In this document: one piece after another, positions 17,293-25,623 of the stretch
How positions within the stretch are numbered: the first letter of the stretch is position 1
How the letters are laid out: the number at the start of each line of letters is the position of its first letter
Source of the DNA: an uncultured Alistipes sp.
GTDB lineage: Bacteria > Bacteroidota > Bacteroidia > Bacteroidales > Rikenellaceae
DNA: 64,000 bases
Direction of reading: 5' to 3'
Assembly (NCBI GenBank): GCA_947591475.1
Contig: CANQDE010000005.1
Span: 151,698-215,697 of the forward strand
Program-made: the position numbers and the translations under genes
Notes under the pieces: model-generated
What the model was told of the DNA's origin: nothing
What the model saw: only the letters and a program-made list of their open reading frames with translations
The model's database searches: none

Positions 17293-18015
17293 ATGGAGAT
17301 GCTCCAACTTCGACAACGCCTATCGGCACTCAGCGACCCCGACTACCGCCGGTTCAATGCGAACCTGCTGCCCGGTGTAGAGGGGATTCTCGGCGTGCGG
17401 ATGCCGCAACTGCGGAAAATAGCCCGCGAGCTGCTCCGCGAAGATTGGCGGAAGTGGCTGGCCGAAATCGAAGCGGCCGATACGGTCTGCTACGAAGAGC
17501 GTATGCTCCAAGGATTGGTCATCAGTCTGGCGCCCTGCACGATCGAGGAACGACTGGCATACACGGCCCGCTTCGTCCCCCGCATCGACAACTGGGCCGT
17601 GTGCGACGCATTCTGCCGGAAGCTGCGGCCCGACGAACGGGAGGCCGTCTGGCAATTCATCCAGCCCTATTTCCAGTCCGCTGCGCCCTACGACCTGCGG
17701 TTCGCGGCGGTCATGTCGTTGCAGAATTTCACCGATCCGAAACATATAGAGGAGTTGTTGCGGCTGCTGGGCACCATCCGGCACGAAGCCTACTACGTCC
17801 GGATGGGGGTCGCTTGGGCAGTAGCCGAATGCTATTCGAACGCCCCCGAACGCACCTACGAATGGCTGACGAACGACTGTCCGCTCGACGACCGTACCTA
17901 CGACAAGGCCCTGCAAAAAATCATCGAATCGCGCCGAACCACCGATTCCGTCCGGCAGACAATGCGAAAGATGAAACGTCGAAGCCGCAACGCACGCTTG
18001 CGATCGACGAAATAA
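17293..18015 (+). CDS. DNA alkylation repair protein (AlkD-like HEAT-repeat family)
   Basis: A 240-residue all-helical protein of the AlkC/AlkD HEAT-like family, which removes alkylated bases. Family-type features are GVRMPQLRKIARELL near residue 35, YEERMLQGLVI, the conserved RIDNWAVCDAFC block and YYVRMGVAWAVAECY in the second half. The C-terminus is very basic (KMKRRSRNARLRSTK), suiting DNA contact. The ATG at 17293 follows a TAnnTTTG promoter; an ATG at 17299 is also possible. Some members bind other DNA forms, so the exact substrate is uncertain. Confidence 0.85.
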   Translation: MEMLQLRQRLSALSDPDYRRFNANLLPGVEGILGVRMPQLRKIARELLREDWRKWLAEIEAADTVCYEERMLQGLVISLAPCTIEERLAYTARFVPRIDNWAVCDAFCRKLRPDEREAVWQFIQPYFQSAAPYDLRFAAVMSLQNFTDPKHIEELLRLLGTIRHEAYYVRMGVAWAVAECYSNAPERTYEWLTNDCPLDDRTYDKALQKIIESRRTTDSVRQTMRKMKRRSRNARLRSTK

Positions 18016-18049
18016 ATCGTATCTTTATCGAATCCTTTCAAACGACCTT

Positions 18050-18790
18050 ATGCGTAAACTGGTAATCATTCCGACCTACAACGAGCGCGAAAACATCGTC
18101 GCCATGATCGACAAAGTGTTCTCGCTGGACACATCTTTCGATTTGCTCATCATCGACGACGGTTCGCCCGACGGCACGGCCGATCTCGTGCGCGAGCGGC
18201 AGAAAACGGCTTCCGAAAGGCTCCACCTACTGGAACACGCCGGCAAACAGGGGCTCGGCACGGCCTATCTGACGGGATTCCGTTGGGGGCTCGAACGCGG
18301 CTACGACTCCCTCTGCGAAATGGACTGCGACTTCTCGCACGATCCGGAAGATCTGCCGCGGCTGCATGCGGCCATCGCCGACGGTTGCGACGTGGCGATC
18401 GGTTCGCGTTACGTCGAAGGCGTGAACGTGGTCAACTGGCCCATGTCGCGCCTGCTGCTCTCCTATTTCGCCTCGAAATACGTACGGCTCGTTACGGGGA
18501 TGCCCCTGCACGACGCTACGGCCGGATTCGTCTGCTACTCGCGTCGGGCGCTGGAAACGATCGATTTGGACGCCATTCGGATGAAAGGCTACGGATTCCA
18601 AATCGAAATGAAATACTCGGCATGGCGTCTGGGGCTGAAACTCCGCGAGCTGCCGATCATCTTCACCGAACGCCGCGAAGGCTGTTCGAAAATGTCGGGC
18701 AACATCTTCGGCGAGGCGTTTTTCGGCGTATTGGCACTCCCCTTCCGCAAAATCCGCGCGCGCAAGAAAAACGACAATCCGAACAATTAG
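18050..18790 (+). CDS. Polyprenol-phosphate mannosyltransferase-like GT2 glycosyltransferase
   Basis: A 246-residue family 2 glycosyltransferase of the dolichol-phosphate mannose synthase type. It has IIPTYNERENI at the N-terminus, IDDGSPDGTADL, GLGTAYLTGFRWGLERGY, the DxD-type EMDCDFSHDPEDL and IGSRYVEGVNVVNWP. There is no C-terminal membrane domain, so it is the short DPM1 form. It is expected to transfer a sugar from a nucleotide donor to a membrane polyprenyl phosphate on the cytosolic face. A TATCTTTA element at 18020-18027 precedes it. The sugar and the downstream acceptor are not known. Confidence 0.88.
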   Translation: MRKLVIIPTYNERENIVAMIDKVFSLDTSFDLLIIDDGSPDGTADLVRERQKTASERLHLLEHAGKQGLGTAYLTGFRWGLERGYDSLCEMDCDFSHDPEDLPRLHAAIADGCDVAIGSRYVEGVNVVNWPMSRLLLSYFASKYVRLVTGMPLHDATAGFVCYSRRALETIDLDAIRMKGYGFQIEMKYSAWRLGLKLRELPIIFTERREGCSKMSGNIFGEAFFGVLALPFRKIRARKKNDNPNN

Positions 18791-18870
18791 TGCAACTTTC
18801 GCGACAACACGAAAACAATGATTCCGGAGGGTTCGGCCGTCCGGAATTTCATTTTCTCACTTAAATTATC

Positions 18871-18878
18871 TATCTTTG
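18871..18878 (+). promoter_or_regulatory. Promoter -7 element of the MsbA-like ABC exporter gene
   Basis: TATCTTTG, 34 nt before the ATG at 18913, in an AT-rich stretch. Confidence 0.55.
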
Positions 18879-18912
18879 GACATTTATTGACAAAATCAAT
18901 CCTCTTTTCGGT

Positions 18913-20745
18913 ATGTTCAAGACCTACCTGCGACTGTTTAGTTTCGCCCACCCCCTCAGCCGATACACCGTACCCTATTCCATCTGTTCGGTGCTCTACG
19001 CGATTTTCAATGCACTGACGTTCGGGATGATCGTCCCGATCCTCGATACGATATTCAAAGACGGCATCGTCCCGCAACCCATCGAAACGCTACCACCGGT
19101 GGAAATGGACATGCAATACATTACGAAGCTATTCAACTACCTATATTTCAGGCTATTCGAAACCTTCGATCAACAAAAGTATCTCATCATGCTGGCCGGT
19201 GCAACGATCTGCGTCAGTCTGTTGAGCAACCTGTTCCGCTATTTGGGCTCATGGACGGCCGAAACCATGCGCACGCGCACCCTCCAACGGATGCGCGACG
19301 AGATGTTCTCGCGCGTCGTGGAGATGAACGTAGGCTATTTCAGCGACCAGCGCAAAGGCGACATCATTTCGAAAATCACGTCGGACGTCAACGTCGTGCA
19401 GTTTTGCATCACCAACACGCTGCAAGTGGTTTTCCGCGAACCGTCTCTAATCATCGGCTATTTAGTCATGATGTTTTCCATTTCGTGGCAGCTTTCGATT
19501 TTTTCGATTCTTTTCCTGCCCATCGTGGCCCTGCTCATCGGCAGTATCGTGAAGCGGCTCCGTCATCCGGCCCGCACAAGCCAGAAACGTTTGGGCGAAA
19601 TGGTCGCAACGCTCGAAGAATCGCTGTCGGGCATCAAAGTCATCAAAAGCTACAACGCCGCCCGATACATCAAGCAGAAATACTACGACATCAACGCCGA
19701 TTTTTCCCGACTGACCCTTTCGATGGCCCGCCGGCAGCAACTGGCATCGCCGATGAGCGAATTTCTCGGCATCGCGGCCGTGGGCGTCGTGCTGGTGTTC
19801 GGCGGTTCGCTCGTCATGAACGATTCGCTCGTCGCGAGCGAATTTCTCACGTTCATCGCCATTTTCTCGCAGATCACCCGCCCTGTGCGCACCATCCTCG
19901 ACCAGTTCGCGAACATCAATCAAGGCATCGCCGCCGGCGAGCGCATCTTCACAATCGTCGATGCGCAGAGCGAAATCCAGGACAAAACCGACGCGATCGA
20001 ACTGACCGGTCTGAAAGACAAAATCGAATTCCGTGACGTCCACTTCTCCTACGACGGCACGCGCGAAGTCATCAACGGCATCTCATTCGAAATCAAACGC
20101 GGACAGACCGTCGCATTGGTCGGGCCTTCGGGCGGCGGCAAATCGACGTTGAGCGAACTGCTGCCCCGTTTCTACGATCCGACGGCCGGAGATATTCTCA
20201 TCGACGGCATTTCGCTGCGCGACTACAAACAGGAGAGCCTGCGCGCCCACATGAGCGTCGTTTCGCAAGACACGGTGCTGTTCAACGACACCATCGCGGC
20301 GAACATCGCGATGGGCAAGCCGGGCGCAACGCCCGAAGAGATTGCGGCAGCGGCCCGCATCGCCAATGCCGACACCTTCATCAACGAATGTCCCGACGGT
20401 TATGCGACGGGCATCGGCGATCACGGTTCGAAACTTTCGGGCGGACAGCGCCAGCGGCTCTCCATCGCGCGGGCCGTGCTGAAAAACCCCGAAATTCTGA
20501 TTCTCGACGAGGCGACCTCGGCGCTCGATACCGAGAGCGAAAAGCTCGTGCAGGATGCCCTCAACAAGCTGCTTGCAGGAAATCGCACGTCGGTGGTCAT
20601 CGCCCACCGGCTGTCGACCATCTACAACGCCGACCGAATTATCGTCATCGACCACGGCAAAATCGCCGAAGAGGGCACCCACGCCGAATTGCTGGCGAAA
20701 AACGGCATCTATGCGAAACTGATCGAAATGCAATCCTTCGACTGA
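18913..20745 (+). CDS. MsbA-like ABC exporter (lipid A / lipid flippase type)
   Basis: A 610-residue half-transporter with six membrane helices in the first ~350 residues, then an ATPase domain. Walker A is GPSGGGKST (404-412), the signature is LSGGQRQRLS, Walker B is ILILDEATSALD and the H-loop is VVIAHRLST. The intracellular loop sequence MRDEMFSRVVEMNVGYFSDQRKGDIISKITSD and the LEESLSGIKVIKSYNA block are typical of MsbA-like exporters. It probably flips lipid A precursors or other lipids across the inner membrane as a homodimer. A sugar acetyltransferase gene follows 6 bp downstream. Confidence 0.88.
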   Translation: MFKTYLRLFSFAHPLSRYTVPYSICSVLYAIFNALTFGMIVPILDTIFKDGIVPQPIETLPPVEMDMQYITKLFNYLYFRLFETFDQQKYLIMLAGATICVSLLSNLFRYLGSWTAETMRTRTLQRMRDEMFSRVVEMNVGYFSDQRKGDIISKITSDVNVVQFCITNTLQVVFREPSLIIGYLVMMFSISWQLSIFSILFLPIVALLIGSIVKRLRHPARTSQKRLGEMVATLEESLSGIKVIKSYNAARYIKQKYYDINADFSRLTLSMARRQQLASPMSEFLGIAAVGVVLVFGGSLVMNDSLVASEFLTFIAIFSQITRPVRTILDQFANINQGIAAGERIFTIVDAQSEIQDKTDAIELTGLKDKIEFRDVHFSYDGTREVINGISFEIKRGQTVALVGPSGGGKSTLSELLPRFYDPTAGDILIDGISLRDYKQESLRAHMSVVSQDTVLFNDTIAANIAMGKPGATPEEIAAAARIANADTFINECPDGYATGIGDHGSKLSGGQRQRLSIARAVLKNPEILILDEATSALDTESEKLVQDALNKLLAGNRTSVVIAHRLSTIYNADRIIVIDHGKIAEEGTHAELLAKNGIYAKLIEMQSFD

Positions 20746-20751
20746 CGACCC

Positions 20752-21297
20752 ATGACAGAACGTGAAAAAATGACGCGGGGCGAATGGTTCGACCCGAAAG
20801 ACGCAGAGCTGACCGCCGCCCGACTGCGGGCCACGCAACTGATGCACCGATTCAACGTCGAGCACACCGACCACGGCACGGCCTACCGGCGAACGATGAT
20901 CGAATTGTGTCCGGACTGCCATGGATTCATCCGTGCACCGTTCTATTGCGACTACGGGTTCAACATCCATATCGGCAAAGGGGCGTTCGTCAATTTCGAC
21001 TGCGTATTTTTGGATCTCGCGCCCATCCGCATCGGCGACCGTACGATGTTGGGGCCGAAAGTGCAACTGCTCACGGCTCATCATCCGTTCGATGCCGAAG
21101 AACGGGCCACCGGAAGAGAAGCCGGACGGCCGATCGTCATCGGAGACGACTGTTGGTTGGGCGGAGGCGTCATCGTCTGCCCGGGCGTTACCATCGGAGA
21201 CCGTTCGATTATCGGTGCGGGCGCTGTCGTTACGCGCGATATTCCGTCCGACACGATCGCCGCAGGCAATCCGGCCCGCATCATCCGGAAATTGTAA
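20752..21297 (+). CDS. Maltose/galactoside O-acetyltransferase family protein
   Basis: A 181-residue left-handed beta-helix acetyltransferase (Maa/LacA type). The N-terminal Maa domain is MTRGEWFDPKDAEL...RATQLMHRFN. Hexapeptide repeats follow (IHIGKGAFVNFDCVFLD, IRIGDRTMLGPKVQLLTAHHP, IVIGDDCWLGGGVIVCPGV). The catalytic His is in LLTAHHP. It transfers acetyl from acetyl-CoA to a sugar hydroxyl. It sits 6 bp after the ABC exporter, so they are probably co-transcribed, but a functional link is unproven. The physiological acceptor is unknown. Confidence 0.9.
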   Translation: MTEREKMTRGEWFDPKDAELTAARLRATQLMHRFNVEHTDHGTAYRRTMIELCPDCHGFIRAPFYCDYGFNIHIGKGAFVNFDCVFLDLAPIRIGDRTMLGPKVQLLTAHHPFDAEERATGREAGRPIVIGDDCWLGGGVIVCPGVTIGDRSIIGAGAVVTRDIPSDTIAAGNPARIIRKL

Positions 21298-21399
21298 TCC
21301 GTGAGCAGACTGCGAAAGTCCGCAAGCATGCCCCGCAGGCCGCATTCCCAATCAGTCATTATAGCCAACGGAACCAAGCGTTTTGCATTTCGGGACGGT

Positions 21400-21431
21400 T
21401 TTGCGGATAGCCGTAAAAATTTTTATCTTTG
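21400..21431 (+). promoter_or_regulatory. Consensus promoter of ileS
   Basis: TTTG (21400-21403), a 20-nt spacer and TATCTTTG (21424-21431) match the Bacteroidota consensus. The leader to the ATG at 21468 is about 30 nt. The rest of the 21298-21467 gap shows no gene or T-box-like leader. Confidence 0.75.
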
Positions 21432-21467
21432 CATCGTTTCTTCTGCTAATAACAAAGTTACCGAAAT

Positions 21468-24400
21468 ATGAAATTCAAAGAGTACAAAGGTCTCGATCTG
21501 GCCGGATTGGCCGCAGAGGTGCTCCGGAAATGGGATGCGGACGATACGTTCCACAAAAGCATCTCCACCCGCGAAGGGCATCCTACGTTCGTATTCTATG
21601 AAGGCCCCCCGTCGGCAAACGGCATGCCGGGCATCCACCATGTGATGGCCCGCACCATCAAGGACACGTTCTGCCGCTACAAGACGCAGCGCGGATTCCT
21701 CGTGCACCGCAAGGCGGGATGGGATACCCACGGTCTGCCGGTGGAATTAGGCGTCGAAAAGAAACTCGGCATCACCAAAGAGGACATCGGCAAGAAAATC
21801 ACGATCGAAGCCTACAACCGCACCTGCCGCGAGGCAGTGATGGAGTTCACGGGCATCTGGGAAGACCTGACCCGCAAGATGGGGTATTGGGTCAACATGG
21901 ACGACCCCTACATCACCTACGATAACAAATACATCGAAACGCTTTGGTGGCTCTTGAAACAGCTCTACAACAAGGGGTTGCTCTACAAAGGCTACACCAT
22001 TCAGCCCTACTCGCCGGCTGCCGGCACGGGCCTCTCGACCCACGAGCTGAACCAGCCCGGGTGCTACCGCGATGTGAAAGATACGACCTGCACGGCCCAA
22101 TTCCGCATCATCCGCAACGCCGAGAGCGAAAAACTCTTCAACGGAGTGGAGGGCGCACTCTATTTTCTGGCATGGACGACCACGCCGTGGACTTTGCCGT
22201 CGAACACGGCTTTGGCCGTCGGCCCGACGATCGAATACGTCAAAATCAAATGCCGCAATCCCTATACAGACACGCCTCAAACCGTCATCATGGCGCGCGA
22301 CCTCGTGCCCTCCTACTTCACCAAAAAGATGGAGGGCACCTACGAACTGACAGGCGAAAGCTGGAAGGGTTCGGAATTAGCCGGCATCCGCTACGAGCAG
22401 TTGATTCCGTGGGTCAAGCCGATTGCGGAGTACGGCGATGCGTTTCGGGTCATCACGGGCGACTACGTTACGACCTCAGACGGTACAGGCATCGTACACA
22501 TCGCGCCGACGTTCGGTGCGGACGACGACCGCGTTGCGAAAGCGGCCGGCATCGCGCCGCTCTTCATGGTCGACAAGGCGGGCAAAACCCAACCGATGGT
22601 CGATCGGCAGGGCAAATTCTTCCTGCTCGACGAGCTCGACCCCGAGTTCGTCAAAAACTGCGTCGATACCGAAAAATACGGGGAATATGCGGGCCGATAC
22701 GTCAAGAATGCCTACGACGAACGGCTGACCGATGCCGATGCGACGCTCGACATCGACCTGTCGGTCCTACTCAAGGCAGCCGGTCTGGCTTTCAAAATCG
22801 AGAAGCACACCCACTCCTATCCCCACTGCTGGCGCACGGACAAACCGGTGCTCTACTATCCGCTCGATTCGTGGTTCATCCGCACGACGGCCCTGCGCGA
22901 CCGGCTCATCGAACTGAACAAAACCATCCGTTGGCGTCCGGAATCGACCGGCTCGGGACGGTTCGGCAAGTGGCTCGAAGGATTGGTGGACTGGAATCTT
23001 TCGCGTTCGCGCTTCTGGGGCACCCCGCTGCCGATCTGGGCGACGGAAGACCACAGCGAATTGAAGTGCATCGGCTCCATCGAGGAGCTGATCGCCGAAA
23101 TCGAACGCTCGGTAGCGGCGGGCTTCATGAAAGAAAACCCTTACAAGAATTTCCGCGTCGGCGATATGTCGAAAGAGAACTATTCGACCGACCGCATCGA
23201 CCTGCACCGTCCCTACGTCGACCAAATCGTGCTCGTCTCGTCGAAGGGCGAAGCGATGCACCGCGAACCCGATCTGATCGACGTCTGGTTCGATTCGGGA
23301 GCCATGCCCTACGCGCAAATCCACTATCCGTTCGAAAACAAGGAGGCGCTGGACAGCCGGAAAGTCTACCCCGCCGACTTCATCAACGAAGGGGTCGACC
23401 AAACCCGCGGCTGGTTCTTCACACTGCACACCATCGCGACGATGCTGTTCGACAGCGTGGCATTCAAGAACGTGATTTCGAGCGGCTTGGTACTCGACAA
23501 GAACGGCAACAAGATGTCGAAGCGATTGGGCAACGCCGTCGATCCGTTCAAGGTGCTGGCGGATTACGGGCCCGACGCGACCCGCTGGTATATGCTCACC
23601 AATTCGCAACCTTGGGACAATCTGAAATTCGACACCGACGGGGTGGACGAAGTGCGCCGCAAGTTCTTCGGAACGCTCTACAACACCTATTCGTTCTTCG
23701 TGCTCTACGCCAACGTCGACGGATTCACGGGTCGCGAAACAGAAGTTCCGATGGAGCGACGGCCGGAAATCGACCGGTGGATTCTCTCGCTGCTCAACAC
23801 GTTGGTGAAAGAGGTCATCGAATCGCTCGAAAATTACGATCCGACTCCGGCTGCCCGGGCTATTCAGGATTTCGTATGCGAAAACCTGTCGAACTGGTAC
23901 GTCCGCCTCAATCGCAAACGCTTCTGGGGCGGCGGCCTGACCGAAGACAAACTGGCGGCTTATCAGACGCTCTACACCTGTTTGGAAACGGTATCGCTGC
24001 TTGCGGCGCCGTTCGCACCGTTCATCTGCGACCGCATTTTCACGGATTTGAATGCCGTGAGCGGACGTCATACGGAGTGTTCGGTCCACTTGGCCGACTA
24101 CCCCGCAGCCGACGAAAGCCGAATCGACGCCCGTTTGGAAGAACGGATGCAATTGGCCCAGCAACTCTCGTCGATGGTGCTGGCCTTGCGCCGCAAGGTA
24201 TCCATCAAGGTGCGCCAACCGCTGACGAAGATCGTCGTTCCGGTGCTCGACGCCACGATGGCCGAACGCCTCGCGGCCGTACAGAATCTGATTCTGAACG
24301 AAGTGAACGTCAAACAATTGGAGCTCATCGAAGATACGACGGGTGTGATTACCAAACACATCAAGCCCAACTTCAAGACGCTCGGTCCCCGCTACGGCAA

Positions 24401-24878
24401 ATACATGAAGCAGATTGCGGCGATGACGGCGGAGTTCACGCAAGAACGCATCGTGCAAATCGAGCAGTCGGAGCAGACGGAACTCGAAATCGACGGTCAA
24501 CGGATTCTCGTAACGCCGGCCGACTTCGAAATCACGTCGGAGGACATGCCCGGATGGCTCGTGGCAACGGAGGGCAAGCTGACCGTGGCGCTGGACATCA
24601 CGGTAACGGACGAACTTCGGGCCGAAGGCGTGGCACGCGAGTTGATAAACCGCATCCAGAACATCCGCAAAGAGGCGGATTTCGCCGTAACGGACCGAAT
24701 CAAGGTCGAAATCGAACGCAAACCGCTGGTCGCAACGGCGCTGGCGCACTACGCCGACTACATCGCCTCGCAGACGCTCGCCGTAGAGGTAAACGGCGCC
24801 GAAACGCCTGCGGGTGCGATCGTCGCGGATTCGGACATCGACGATGAACCGATCCGGATCGGCATTACGCGAATATAG
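21468..24878 (+). CDS. ileS: Isoleucyl-tRNA synthetase
   Basis: A 1136-residue class Ia synthetase that charges tRNA-Ile. The HIGH motif appears as PGIHHV (54-59) within YEGPPSANGMPGIHHV. KMSKR stands at 682-686 in KNGNKMSKRLGNAVDPF. The CP1 editing domain (WTTTPWTLPSNTAL) is present. The length and the C-terminal extension, without the four-cysteine zinc ribbon of E. coli IleS, fit the longer eukaryote-like IleS found in Bacteroidota. The start MKFKEYKGLDLAGLAAEVL is well placed after the promoter. Confidence 0.97.
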   Translation: MKFKEYKGLDLAGLAAEVLRKWDADDTFHKSISTREGHPTFVFYEGPPSANGMPGIHHVMARTIKDTFCRYKTQRGFLVHRKAGWDTHGLPVELGVEKKLGITKEDIGKKITIEAYNRTCREAVMEFTGIWEDLTRKMGYWVNMDDPYITYDNKYIETLWWLLKQLYNKGLLYKGYTIQPYSPAAGTGLSTHELNQPGCYRDVKDTTCTAQFRIIRNAESEKLFNGVEGALYFLAWTTTPWTLPSNTALAVGPTIEYVKIKCRNPYTDTPQTVIMARDLVPSYFTKKMEGTYELTGESWKGSELAGIRYEQLIPWVKPIAEYGDAFRVITGDYVTTSDGTGIVHIAPTFGADDDRVAKAAGIAPLFMVDKAGKTQPMVDRQGKFFLLDELDPEFVKNCVDTEKYGEYAGRYVKNAYDERLTDADATLDIDLSVLLKAAGLAFKIEKHTHSYPHCWRTDKPVLYYPLDSWFIRTTALRDRLIELNKTIRWRPESTGSGRFGKWLEGLVDWNLSRSRFWGTPLPIWATEDHSELKCIGSIEELIAEIERSVAAGFMKENPYKNFRVGDMSKENYSTDRIDLHRPYVDQIVLVSSKGEAMHREPDLIDVWFDSGAMPYAQIHYPFENKEALDSRKVYPADFINEGVDQTRGWFFTLHTIATMLFDSVAFKNVISSGLVLDKNGNKMSKRLGNAVDPFKVLADYGPDATRWYMLTNSQPWDNLKFDTDGVDEVRRKFFGTLYNTYSFFVLYANVDGFTGRETEVPMERRPEIDRWILSLLNTLVKEVIESLENYDPTPAARAIQDFVCENLSNWYVRLNRKRFWGGGLTEDKLAAYQTLYTCLETVSLLAAPFAPFICDRIFTDLNAVSGRHTECSVHLADYPAADESRIDARLEERMQLAQQLSSMVLALRRKVSIKVRQPLTKIVVPVLDATMAERLAAVQNLILNEVNVKQLELIEDTTGVITKHIKPNFKTLGPRYGKYMKQIAAMTAEFTQERIVQIEQSEQTELEIDGQRILVTPADFEITSEDMPGWLVATEGKLTVALDITVTDELRAEGVARELINRIQNIRKEADFAVTDRIKVEIERKPLVATALAHYADYIASQTLAVEVNGAETPAGAIVADSDIDDEPIRIGITRI

Positions 24879-24929
24879 TTCCAGATTGCACGGATTATAT
24901 TTGGCGGTTTCGGAAATAATAGCTAATTT

Positions 24930-24937
24930 TACGTTTG
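24930..24937 (+). promoter_or_regulatory. Promoter -7 element of the dksA-like gene
   Basis: TACGTTTG matches TAnnTTTG and ends 21 nt before the ATG at 24959. Confidence 0.5.
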
Positions 24938-24958
24938 AACCTAAAACGGAACAGTCCT

Positions 24959-25339
24959 ATGGCAGAGGAAAAGACCCGATACAGCGACGAAGAACTCGAA
25001 GAGTTCAGACAACTCATATTGAAGAAGTTGGAATCCGCCCGCGCGGACTATGAACTGTTGCGCGCCACCATCACCCATACGGAAGGCAACGACACCGAAG
25101 ATACGTCGCCGACCTACAAGGTGCTCGAGGAGGGTGCCTCCACGCTCTCGAAAGAGGAGAACGGACGATTGGCGACGCATCAGATGAAATTCATCCGGAA
25201 TTTGGAGATGGCGCTCGTGCGAATCGAAAACAAGACCTACGGCATCTGCAAGACCACGGGTAAACTGATTCCGAAAGAGCGGTTGATGAAGGTTCCGCAC
25301 GCCACCGAGTGCATCGAAGCCAAGGAGGGGCGCAAATAA
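24959..25339 (+). CDS. TraR/DksA family transcriptional regulator
   Basis: A 126-residue DksA-like protein that would bind the RNA polymerase secondary channel and modulate initiation, often with ppGpp. The N-terminal coiled coil (SDEELEEFRQLILKKLESARADYELL) is followed by NDTEDTSPTYKVLEEG and a C-terminal TraR-type finger, YGICKTTGKLIPKERLMKVPHATECIE. Only two of the four zinc cysteines are kept (Cys in GICKTTG and in TECIE). Such reduced fingers occur in Bacteroidota DksA homologues. The ATG at 24959 is preferred over an upstream in-frame ATG at 24935 that overlaps the promoter. A strong terminator follows at 25418. Confidence 0.88.
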   Translation: MAEEKTRYSDEELEEFRQLILKKLESARADYELLRATITHTEGNDTEDTSPTYKVLEEGASTLSKEENGRLATHQMKFIRNLEMALVRIENKTYGICKTTGKLIPKERLMKVPHATECIEAKEGRK

Positions 25340-25417
25340 GGCACCGATAAACAGGCAGGGGGCAGACGGAGAGCAAGCGGGATTGCAAAGGCAACCGTTC
25401 CGTTCCATAGACAATCC

Positions 25418-25446
25418 GGAGGAGCTAATCGGCTCCTCCTTTTTTC
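25418..25446 (+). terminator. Rho-independent terminator after the dksA-like gene
   Basis: GGAGGAGC (25418-25425), loop TAATCG, GCTCCTCC (25432-25439), then a T-run. Confidence 0.85.
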
Positions 25447-25610
25447 GTCAATCCACCCATCGGGCCACAGCAACACGAACCGACCGACGCATCAACAACC
25501 AATCGACAATCGGACGATCGGACGGAGGGCCCGTCAGCAGAATGCGGGCGCCAGCCGTGCGACAAAGGGTTCGCCGAGCATTGCGCATACTTTTTTTGCA
25601 AAAAATGCGT

Positions 25611-25618
25611 TATCTTTG
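25611..25618 (+). promoter_or_regulatory. Promoter -7 element of the Omp85-like gene (likely leaderless)
   Basis: TATCTTTG ends only 5 nt before the ATG at 25624, so the transcript would begin at the start codon. No well-spaced -33 TTTG was found. Confidence 0.55.
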
Positions 25619-25623
25619 ACACA

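Noticed and set aside
21944..24847. A 967-codon plus-strand frame inside ileS
   Set aside because: It is the +1 frame of ileS, Arg/His/Pro-rich and without any motif; GC-rich codon use keeps stops away.
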